A stretch of 64,000 nt of DNA from Oscillibacter valericigenes. Its GTDB lineage: Bacteria > Bacillota > Clostridia > Oscillospirales > Oscillospiraceae. Positions 1 to 5,864 of the stretch are shown here, piece after piece (position 1 is the stretch's first letter; the number at the start of each line of letters is the position of its first letter). The notes beneath the pieces are model-generated. The model was not told the DNA's origin and did not search any database. It saw only the letters and a program-made list of their open reading frames with translations. The stretch covers positions 1 through 64,000 of the forward strand of contig NZ_JAFBIQ010000001.1 in NCBI RefSeq assembly GCF_021531315.1, given 5' to 3'. Position numbers and translations under genes: made by a program.

Positions 1-905
1 TCTCTTATATCATCCAAGCTGAACGAACGCGGCAGAGAGGTTGTAACCGTTTCAAACTCGCCGTTGTCCAGCAGAAAACGGCAAACGCGGAGTTTCATCG
101 GATAGGGCGATGGGAAGTCCCAGCGTCCGCGCCGCGTCTTGGAGCCTGCCTTGCTTTTCTTCGGCACTTGCAGAAAGACATAACCGCTTTTCTTGTCCGC
201 GTTGGTCTGCGTGGTAGTGATGGTAAAGCTGATGTCGCAATCCAGTTCGCACAAGGGCAGCTTCGCCACCTCGCGCATGGCAGAGCGGCTTTGCTTGATG
301 CGAATGAGAAAATCTGTGTTCGGTTTTTCAAGAATATGCGCTATGAGATTGTAGCTTTCAAAACCTCTATCGGCTATTATCAGCGTTTTTTGCGCGAATG
401 TGTTGCGTTTCAGCATTTCAACCAACGCGCTGATTTCATCTTTCTTTGGCTCCGGTTGAATGATGACATCGGCAAAGGTACGGTTGAGAATGTCATAAAG
501 CGGCGTGACATGAAGTTGATTTACGCCGTTTGGAATACCGTCATTCTGAACGAAGGAGGGCGATTTTGAGTTACGCGGCAGATTGACCGCCGTTCCGTCA
601 ACCGCCAGCAATTTATAGCCACGAAATAGGTCGCCATCGGTGCAGGACGAATTGAAGTTCTCGAAAACAGAACGGAACACTTCGGGCGGGATTTGAGCGC
701 GGCGCTGCGTGACCGCAGACGCGGTGACTTTAATACCTGCATCGTGCAAAATCTTAGCTAAACTACCGCCCTCTGCGCTAATCAAAAGGCGTATGACGGT
801 TTCCGCTGTCAGCGTGCTCTTGCGGGAAAAACTCTTGCCCCCGATGCGCTGTGCGGCGGCTCTAATTGCGGCGTTGAGTGCCACGCGAATAGATTGTATT
901 GACAT
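1..905 (-). CDS. IS4-like DDE transposase, cut by the left window edge
   Basis: One open frame reads leftward from an ATG at 903-905 without a stop to base 1, giving about 301 residues and missing the C-terminus. It would cut and rejoin DNA at the ends of an insertion sequence. Visible features are an N-terminal helical region, then 'LLAVDGTAVNLPRN' (first catalytic Asp context) around residue 100, and 'LIIADRGFESYNL' (second Asp) around residue 155, as in IS4-type DDE enzymes; the catalytic Glu region would lie near or beyond the edge. A GGAGG site sits 7 bases before the ATG. The visible part has no frameshift or stop, so it looks intact. Base composition is more AT-rich than the neighbouring core genes, in keeping with a mobile element. 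Family assignment below IS4-like is not possible here. Confidence 0.85.
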   Translation of the reverse strand, partial: MSIQSIRVALNAAIRAAAQRIGGKSFSRKSTLTAETVIRLLISAEGGSLAKILHDAGIKVTASAVTQRRAQIPPEVFRSVFENFNSSCTDGDLFRGYKLLAVDGTAVNLPRNSKSPSFVQNDGIPNGVNQLHVTPLYDILNRTFADVIIQPEPKKDEISALVEMLKRNTFAQKTLIIADRGFESYNLIAHILEKPNTDFLIRIKQSRSAMREVAKLPLCELDCDISFTITTTQTNADKKSGYVFLQVPKKSKAGSKTRRGRWDFPSPYPMKLRVCRFLLDNGEFETVTTSLPRSFSLDDIR

Positions 906-1353
906 GAGAGTGCCTCCGAACGAAAATTCGCCGGATGAAAGAAGAAAACACCAAACGCACGCCTATAACAGGGCGTGTACGCTTGATGTTCAAAATGCTC
1001 GCTACTTTTCCTTTGGCTGTGTGTTTATTCTCTCAAATTCAGGCTAACTCTCAAACAAAAGCAATCAAAAACTTCTAAAATTCAATCAATTTCGGCTAAA
1101 CTCTCACATTTTGGCTGTCTCACATACTGCTTGCGAACACCGTTCACCACGGCGTTAATATAAGGATAGCTGGAATTTCTAAAAATGTCAACAGAACACA
1201 GTAGTTTTTTACAAACGGTTCACAAAAGATAATCGGCTTAACAGAATGAGTGAAAAACGGCGCGACTGTTAAGGAGCGGAAACTCTCTTCCCGCTCCCCA
1301 ACAGCCGTGCTTTCAGCTTAACTTAATGACATTGGGCGATGCCCTGCGCTTTT
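906..1353. other. Gene-free stretch: transposase leader and probable IS end
   Basis: This 448-base AT-rich stretch holds no convincing gene. It contains the transposase ribosome binding site, an imperfect hairpin at about 957-980 (CACGCC / GGCGTG arms) and three related copies of a GGCT...CTCA element at 1042-1122. The element end probably lies shortly beyond these repeats, but the other end of the IS is outside the window, so the terminal inverted repeat cannot be fixed. From about 1265 a GGAGCGG...CCGCTCC hairpin (1273-1297) may act as a weak terminator for the leftward gene ending at 1354; it lacks a T-tract. Confidence 0.5.
1042..1122. repeat. Three GGCT(A/G)...CTCA repeats beside the transposase
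   Basis: Directly repeated elements GGCTAACTCTCA (1042-1053), GGCTAAACTCTCA (1094-1106) and GGCTGTCTCA (1113-1122) lie upstream of the transposase start, all in the same orientation. Their position is where transposase-binding or subterminal repeats of an IS are expected. Their function is inference. Confidence 0.4.
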
Positions 1354-1824
1354 TCAATGCCTTTTCGCCTTTGCAGACAGCGACCTCACGCGAATGGCAA
1401 GCACGGCGACCCCGCGCGCCTGCTCTTCGGTGAAGCGGTCCTCGCGCCCCGCCATGTGGCGCATGAGTGCGGAGAGGCCGTCAAGCTTTTCCTCGCCCTC
1501 AAGGAATTCTGCCGTGCCGCTTCCGGTGACCGAGGCGTAGTAATAGCCGTACCCGCAGGCGCGGTCGGCGGTCTCCAGCTCGCCGCGGCAATCCAGCTCA
1601 AAGGCGACGCGCGGATCGCGCCGCAGCAGATCTATCTTGCGCCCCTCCTTTGCGCTGTGGCAGTAAAAGGTGAACGCACCGACCTCAAAGCGGCAGCCGA
1701 AATTGAGCGGAACAATGTAGGGAAGGCCCTGTTCGTCAAGCATAGCAAGCCAAATAACTTTACAATCGTTGATGATGGAGAGGATCTCACTGCTGTCGGT
1801 GATCTCGCGGTCGCTTCTGCGCAT
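1354..1824 (-). CDS. NimA-like pyridoxamine 5'-phosphate oxidase-family flavoprotein
   Basis: A 156-residue protein of the FMN-binding split-barrel (PNPOx-like) superfamily, closest in layout to the NimA/5-nitroimidazole reductase-like group; it probably binds FMN or a related flavin in the cytoplasm. Visible hallmarks are 'WLAMLDEQGLPYIVPLNFG' near the N-terminus, 'FYCHSAKEGRKIDLLRRDP' (the typical H-S/G-A-x-x-G-x-K segment) and 'VAFELDC'. The start was set at the ATG at 1822-1824 because AAGGAGG lies just upstream; a longer frame reading further upstream has no ribosome site. It is transcribed divergently from spoIIA. The actual substrate is not deducible; a nitroreductase-type role is only a family-level suggestion. 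Confidence 0.82.
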   Translation of the reverse strand: MRRSDREITDSSEILSIINDCKVIWLAMLDEQGLPYIVPLNFGCRFEVGAFTFYCHSAKEGRKIDLLRRDPRVAFELDCRGELETADRACGYGYYYASVTGSGTAEFLEGEEKLDGLSALMRHMAGREDRFTEEQARGVAVLAIRVRSLSAKAKRH

Positions 1825-1875
1825 AACGCTGCCTCCTTGCTGCAAGCCGGATACTCCGGCTCTTTTTCTGCCATT

Positions 1876-1904
1876 ATCATACAATGCCGGTGGAAAAAGT
1901 GCAA
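1876..1904 (-). promoter_or_regulatory. Sigma-A type promoter of the NimA-like gene
   Basis: On the minus strand TTGCAC (1899-1904) and TATGAT (1876-1881) are separated by 17 bases, a good housekeeping promoter. A 7-bp hairpin with AGCCGGA / TCCGGCT arms (1845-1861) follows in the leader, ahead of the ribosome site. Confidence 0.6.
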
Positions 1905-1914
1905 ACGAAAAATG

Positions 1915-1942
1915 ACAGGATGGGAAAAAAGAAACGGAAATG
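1915..1942 (+). promoter_or_regulatory. Possible sigma-H type promoter for spoIIA
   Basis: ACAGGAT (1915-1921) and a GAAAT block (1937-1941) resemble the sigma-H pattern (RnAGGAwWW and RnnGAAT) about 90 bases upstream of spoIIAA. The spoIIA operon is sigma-H dependent in Bacillus subtilis. The match is imperfect, so this is a weak call. Confidence 0.3.
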
Positions 1943-2029
1943 GAGCCTCCCTTCGACAAAAAGAGCGCGGCGGACAGGCTATACTTGGGAAAGCACAGAG
2001 GTGCAGAACGAGCATGAGGAGGTCGGGAT

Positions 2030-2335
2030 ATGGAGGTTCTGACAAGAACAAATGGAAGAGAGCTGACACTAAAAATCAGCGGTGAGCTGGATCACCACGG
2101 TGCGCATGGCGCGATGCAGCAGATCGACCACGCGCTGGACGCGGCGCTGCCGCTGAGCATGACACTGGACCTGTCCGGCGTGTCCTTCATGGACTCGTCC
2201 GGCATTGCTGTGGTGCTGCGCGCGCATCGGCGCATGGCGGCGCTCGGCGGTAATTTGGTCGTCACCGGTGTGCCGGCACAGGCAAAAAAGGTGTTCGACG
2301 CGGCAGGCGTGCCGCGCCTCGTCACGATACAATAA
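2030..2335 (+). CDS. spoIIAA: Anti-sigma-F factor antagonist SpoIIAA
   Basis: A 101-residue single STAS-domain protein. In its unphosphorylated form it binds SpoIIAB and frees sigma-F in the forespore; SpoIIAB inactivates it by phosphorylating a serine. The phosphorylation site is seen in 'VSFMDSSGIAVVLRA' at about residues 54-68, with the D-S-S-G signature. The ATG is preceded by GAGGAGG. It is the first gene of spoIIAA-spoIIAB-sigF, with an 11-base gap to spoIIAB. Length and order match the classical operon. Confidence 0.95.
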   Translation: MEVLTRTNGRELTLKISGELDHHGAHGAMQQIDHALDAALPLSMTLDLSGVSFMDSSGIAVVLRAHRRMAALGGNLVVTGVPAQAKKVFDAAGVPRLVTIQ

Positions 2336-2346
2336 GGAGGAAGACC

Positions 2347-2790
2347 ATGAAAAAGAGCAGCAACTACATAAAGCTGGAATTTCTCAGCCGCAGCGCGAAC
2401 GAGGGCTTTGCCCGCAGCGCGGTCGCAGCTTTCGCGTCGCAGCTCGATCCGACGCTCGATGAGCTCGGCGACATCAAAACGGCAGCGAGCGAGGCGGTGA
2501 CGAACGCCATCGTCCACGCCTATCCCGACACGCTTGGAAAGATCGTCGTGCGCGTGCGCCTGCTTGACGGCGGCGTACTGGAGATCGCGGTGCATGACTG
2601 GGGGCGCGGCATTGCGGATGTGGAGAAGGCGCGCGAGCCACTCTTTACGACCGGCGGCGAGGAGCGCAGCGGCATGGGTTTCACCATCATGGAGAGCTTT
2701 ATGGACACGCTTCGCGTCCGATCCCGCCCGGACAAGGGGACGGTCGTGACCATGCGAAAGAAAATCGCACAGCGCATGAACCACATATGA
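2347..2790 (+). CDS. spoIIAB: Anti-sigma-F factor / serine kinase SpoIIAB
   Basis: A 147-residue GHKL-fold ATPase that binds and inhibits sigma-F and phosphorylates SpoIIAA. The N-box is visible in 'EAVTNAIVHAYP', the G1 box in 'DWGRGI' and the G2 box in 'GMGFTIMESFMD'. The start follows AAGGAGG. The stop overlaps the start of sigF by four bases (ATGA), pointing to translational coupling that keeps the inhibitor and the sigma factor in step. Confidence 0.96.
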   Translation: MKKSSNYIKLEFLSRSANEGFARSAVAAFASQLDPTLDELGDIKTAASEAVTNAIVHAYPDTLGKIVVRVRLLDGGVLEIAVHDWGRGIADVEKAREPLFTTGGEERSGMGFTIMESFMDTLRVRSRPDKGTVVTMRKKIAQRMNHI

Positions 2791-3503
2791 GCGCAGCGGA
2801 AACCTTTGCCCTGCTGGAGGCAGCGCAAAGCGGCGACGAGGTCGCCGGCGAGCGGATGCTGCGCGAAAATAACGGGCTCATCTGGAGCGTCGTGCGCCGT
2901 TACAACGGGCGCGGCGTGGACACAGATGACCTTTATCAGCTTGGATGCATTGGATTTCTAAAGGCTGTTAAGGGATTTGACCTTACATATGGAACACAGT
3001 TCTCCACCTACGCTGTGCCGAAGATCGCGGGCGAGATCCGACGCTTTCTGCGCGATGACGGCGCGGTGAAGGTCAGCCGGACTTTGCGCGAGCGGTCACA
3101 GAGCATCTATGGCGCGCGGGAAAGGCTGCGCGTGCAGCTTGGGCGCGAGCCGGTGCTCTCCGAGCTCGCGGAGGAGACCGGATTGAGCGTCGAGGAGATC
3201 GCGGACGCCGACCTCGCCTCTGCCGCACCGGAGTCCTTCCAGCAGGAGCTGGGCGACGGCGTGACGCTTGAAACGCTCTTCGGAACGGAGAGCCCGGAGG
3301 AAGGTATGATCGAGCGACTTACCCTGCGCACGGCGGTCGATGCGCTGCCGGAGAAGGAACGCATGACCATTCTGCTGCGCTTTTTCAAGGCGCTGACGCA
3401 GGAGCAGGCGGCGCGGGTGCTGGGCGTATCGCAGGTGCAGGTGTCGCGGCTGGAGCGTCGGGCACTGCAAAAGCTGCGTGCTGCGATGGCGACAGAGGCA
3501 TAG
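2787..3503 (+). CDS. sigF: RNA polymerase sigma-F factor (SpoIIAC)
   Basis: A 238-residue sigma-70-family factor that directs early forespore transcription. Region 2 is visible in 'DLYQLGCIGFLKAVKGFD' and 'FSTYAVPKIAGEIRRFLRDD', region 3 in the middle, and the region 4 helix-turn-helix in 'LTQEQAARVLGVSQVQVSRLE'. It overlaps spoIIAB by four bases. Its last 119 bases are antisense to the 3' end of the convergent DUF4130 gene (3385-4254), an unusually long coding overlap. No spoVA genes follow, unlike in some clostridia. Confidence 0.96.
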   Translation: MSAAETFALLEAAQSGDEVAGERMLRENNGLIWSVVRRYNGRGVDTDDLYQLGCIGFLKAVKGFDLTYGTQFSTYAVPKIAGEIRRFLRDDGAVKVSRTLRERSQSIYGARERLRVQLGREPVLSELAEETGLSVEEIADADLASAAPESFQQELGDGVTLETLFGTESPEEGMIERLTLRTAVDALPEKERMTILLRFFKALTQEQAARVLGVSQVQVSRLERRALQKLRAAMATEA

Positions 3504-4254
3504 TGTCCGGCTCAGACTGAAATTCCGTCAGCAGCGGCCAATAGCGCTTGGGCATGTGGCTCATGCGCAGCTTGGGATTTTCCCGCTCCCGAATGGCGAT
3601 GGTGTCGTAAAAGCAGCGCCAAAGCCGGCGGTATTGCATTTCCGTTTCGTTGGGCGAAGACATGATGAAATCCTCCAGCGGCACGATGGCAGAGCGGCCG
3701 TTGGCGTAGAGCAGCGCCTCGCGGTGCGTGCGGTCATAGAGGAAAAAGGTCTCATCGTGGCAGCGCTGGCAGAAATGAGCGCGCAGGAGCGGCAGAACGC
3801 GGTTTTTCGGCTCAATCTCAGCGGCGAGTACGCCGTCGATGTCGGAAAAACGGATAAAGCCGCGATATTGCTCGACCTCGCCGCCGAGCTGACGCACCGC
3901 CCTGAGCAGCGGATGGTAGGTCTCGTCGGCAAGCCGCCGCAGCAGCGGCTTACCCTCGCGGTAGAGCTTGGCAGCAAAGCGATAGATGGCCATTTCCCTG
4001 TCCGGCAGGCAGGTCAGATGGGCGCGTCGCAGGAAGGGACCGACCTCCGACGAAAAGCGGCGGAAGCTTTGATAGACGCGCCGCGCGTGCGCGGCGTCTG
4101 TCACAACGGCGCGCACCTCATATAAACATGGCTCCGGCTCTCCGTCGAGAAAGAATGCGGCGGGGAGCTCTTTTTGCGTGTAGCTTTCGTAGATGCAGCA
4201 AAGAAGTCCCTCAAAGCTGCCGTCATATTCGTAAAAGACCTCACGCCATGCCAT
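3385..4254 (-). CDS. DUF4130-type DNA metabolism protein, partner of the radical SAM gene
   Basis: A 289-residue protein matching the family called 'probable DNA metabolism protein' that regularly accompanies the radical SAM protein encoded immediately upstream (assigned from memory of TIGR03915/TIGR03916 pairing). Family-like features are 'VFYEYDGSFEGLLCCIYESY' at the start, 'FLRRAHLTCLPDREMAIYRFA', 'RGFIRFSDIDGVLAAEIEP' and 'HMPKRYWPLLTEF' near residue 245. The start was set at 4254 because AAAGGAGG lies just upstream; an earlier TTG overlapping the upstream stop lacks a site. The last roughly 35 residues are an Ala/Pro-rich tail encoded mostly opposite the end of sigF, and are probably disordered. 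Biochemical function is unknown; DNA repair or base modification is inferred from its partner. Confidence 0.82.
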   Translation of the reverse strand: MAWREVFYEYDGSFEGLLCCIYESYTQKELPAAFFLDGEPEPCLYEVRAVVTDAAHARRVYQSFRRFSSEVGPFLRRAHLTCLPDREMAIYRFAAKLYREGKPLLRRLADETYHPLLRAVRQLGGEVEQYRGFIRFSDIDGVLAAEIEPKNRVLPLLRAHFCQRCHDETFFLYDRTHREALLYANGRSAIVPLEDFIMSSPNETEMQYRRLWRCFYDTIAIRERENPKLRMSHMPKRYWPLLTEFQSEPDTMPLSPSQHAAFAVPDAPAATPAPAIRPAPAPPAPASAP

Positions 4255-4286
4255 GGGAGCCTCCTTTGTCTGCGTAAAAAATGCTC

Positions 4287-5552
4287 TCAACCGGCCTCAA
4301 AGAGCGAAAGCTGGTCAAGTGATTCGGCGGGGAGCGAGCTGCGCTCTACTGTGGTCAGATTGCGCCGGACGCCCTCGAGCGAGAGCCGCAGCGGCGCTGC
4401 GCTTTGGCCGGAGCAGGTGAGAAAATACTGCGCCCGCTTCATCACGACGCCGAGCTTTTTGAGATCTTCTGCACGCAGTGCGCCGGCGCGGCGCGCAACG
4501 AGGAGTCGCTTTGCGCTCACAACGCCGATGCCGGGAACGCGCAGCAGCGCCTCATAGTCAGCGCGGTTGACCTCGACGGGGAAGAAGTCGGGATGGCGCA
4601 GTGCCCAGCAGCACTTGGGGTCGAGCAGGGGATCGAAGTCCGGCTGGCTCTCGTCAAGCAGCTCGTCGGCGCGGAAACCGTAGAAACGCAGCAGCCAGTC
4701 GGCCTGATAGAGCCGATGCTCACGCAGCAGCGGCGGCTTGGTGTCCAAAGACGGCAGCAGCGTATTTTCCACCACCGGCACATAGGCCGAGTAGAAAACA
4801 CGCTTGAGATGGTAGGTATCATAGAGCGACTGCGTCAGCGTCAGGATGTGACGGTCGCTCTCTTTGGTCGCGCCGACGATCATCTGCGTGCTCTGTCCGG
4901 CGGGAGCAAAGCGCGGCGCGTGACGATACTTCACCAGCTCGCGCCGGTTTTCCTGCCCGCGCTCGGCGATAAAGCGCATGGGGCGCAGCACAGCGTCCTT
5001 CGTTTTGTTCGGCGCAAGGGCGCGCAGCGATGCCTCGCTCGGCAGCTCGATGTTGACGCTCAGGCGGTCGGCGAGCATTCCGAGCTGCTCGACCAGCTCC
5101 GGCGAGGCACCGGGGATGGCCTTGGCGTGGATATAGCCGTTGAAACGATACTCATTGCGCAGGATCGACAGCGCACGGATCATCAGCTCAGTCGTGTAGT
5201 CCGGCGAGCGCAGCACACCGGAGGAGAGGAACAGCCCCTCGATATAATTGCGCCGATAAAATTGAATGGTCAGCTCGGCCAGCTCCTCGGGCGAAAACAT
5301 CGCGCGGCGCGTATCGTTCGAACGGCGGTTGACGCAATATTTGCAGTCGTAAACGCAGCGGTTCGTCATCAGCACCTTGAGCAGCGTGATGCAGCGCCCG
5401 TCGGCGGAGAAGCTATGGCAGCAGCCCATGACACCTGATGAGGTGCAGCCGATCTTGCCGGACTGAAATCCGCGTTTCGCACCGCTGGAGGTGCAGGCCG
5501 CGTCATACTTTGCAGCATCCGCCAAAATCGCGAGCTTGTCTAAAAGCTCCAT
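4287..5552 (-). CDS. Putative DNA modification/repair radical SAM protein
   Basis: A 421-residue radical SAM enzyme. The [4Fe-4S] cluster motif C-x3-C-x2-C is visible as 'CVYDCKYC' around residues 68-75, with a conserved Cys-containing N-terminus ('GCTSSGVMGCCHSFS'). The C-terminal part holds a helix-hairpin-helix DNA-binding element 'LLRVPGIGVVSAKRLLVARR' near residues 335-355. This matches the family annotated as putative DNA modification/repair radical SAM protein, which co-occurs with DUF4130. It lies 6 bases after a 40-codon membrane-protein ORF and 32 bases before the DUF4130 gene, so the three probably form one operon. The promoter carries LexA-like boxes, which fits a damage-response role. 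Substrate unknown. Confidence 0.86.
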   Translation of the reverse strand: MELLDKLAILADAAKYDAACTSSGAKRGFQSGKIGCTSSGVMGCCHSFSADGRCITLLKVLMTNRCVYDCKYCVNRRSNDTRRAMFSPEELAELTIQFYRRNYIEGLFLSSGVLRSPDYTTELMIRALSILRNEYRFNGYIHAKAIPGASPELVEQLGMLADRLSVNIELPSEASLRALAPNKTKDAVLRPMRFIAERGQENRRELVKYRHAPRFAPAGQSTQMIVGATKESDRHILTLTQSLYDTYHLKRVFYSAYVPVVENTLLPSLDTKPPLLREHRLYQADWLLRFYGFRADELLDESQPDFDPLLDPKCCWALRHPDFFPVEVNRADYEALLRVPGIGVVSAKRLLVARRAGALRAEDLKKLGVVMKRAQYFLTCSGQSAAPLRLSLEGVRRNLTTVERSSLPAESLDQLSLFEAG

Positions 5553-5558
5553 CTTCCG

Positions 5559-5681
5559 TCAATGCGCGCGTGTGCGGCGGGCCCTCGGATGCGGCTGGTC
5601 GAAGTAGAGAATGACCTTCATCATATTCACAGTGGCAGCGGTGATGCCGAGCAGCACAAAGATCGTGGTGGAAGCAGCCAT
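5559..5681 (-). CDS. 40-residue single-TM microprotein at head of the repair operon
   Basis: A short frame with an ATG at 5679-5681 preceded by AGGAGGG at good spacing. It encodes 40 residues: a hydrophobic stretch 'TTIFVLLGITAATVNMMKV' (about residues 5-23), then a basic tail rich in Arg/Pro/His. It ends 6 bases before the radical SAM start, directly downstream of an almost consensus promoter. This arrangement recalls small SOS-induced membrane proteins that delay division, but no sequence relationship is claimed. Evidence is the ribosome site, the tight spacing and the membrane-segment composition; homology is not known. Confidence 0.55.
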   Translation of the reverse strand: MAASTTIFVLLGITAATVNMMKVILYFDQPHPRARRTRAH

Positions 5682-5703
5682 TTTGAAACCCTCCTGATAC
5701 CAT

Positions 5704-5774
5704 AAAACTCTTGTTCGATTTGCATTATAAATCGAACGGATGTGCTTGTCAATAGAAAATCGAACAAATTTTTT
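5704..5774. promoter_or_regulatory. Three LexA-like boxes, with a 25-bp inverted repeat over the -10
   Basis: Three sequences each match the Gram-positive LexA/DinR box CGAACRNRYGTTYG at 12 of 14 positions: CGAACAAGAGTTTT on the minus strand (5704-5717), CGAACGGATGTGCT (5733-5746) and CGAACAAATTTTTT (5761-5774) on the plus strand. The middle one sits between the -35 and -10 of the repair-operon promoter. The 9-mer AAATCGAAC is exactly repeated at 5729-5737 and 5757-5765, and with GTTCGATTT at 5713-5721 makes a perfect 9-bp-arm inverted repeat with a 7-base spacer. LexA as the regulator is inference. Confidence 0.6.
5724..5752 (-). promoter_or_regulatory. Consensus sigma-A promoter of the radical SAM repair operon
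   Basis: On the minus strand TTGACA (5747-5752) and TATAAT (5724-5729) are separated by exactly 17 bases, a perfect consensus promoter. A promoter this strong in front of a repair operon suggests it is normally repressed, in line with the overlapping LexA-like boxes. Confidence 0.85.
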
Positions 5775-5803
5775 ACTTTTTTCACGAATTTGCGGAAAAC
5801 AGG

Positions 5804-5832
5804 TTGACCGAACAGGGGAGATGCGGTAAAAT
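5804..5832 (+). promoter_or_regulatory. Sigma-A promoter of pcrA
   Basis: TTGACC (5804-5809), 17 bases, TAAAAT (5827-5832), with the pcrA ATG 32 bases downstream. The third LexA-like box ends 29 bases upstream of the -35, so shared control with the divergent operon is possible. Confidence 0.7.
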
Positions 5833-5864
5833 CAAGGAGAAATTTAAGAAAACAGGTGGAACGC

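Noticed and set aside
1-905. Treating the transposase as a broken gene
   Set aside because: The frame is continuous from a good start to the window edge; the missing C-terminus is due to the window boundary.
5733-5746. A perfect classical SOS box
   Set aside because: Only 12 of 14 positions match and the right half-site is degenerate, so I call LexA-like boxes and do not claim a proven operator.
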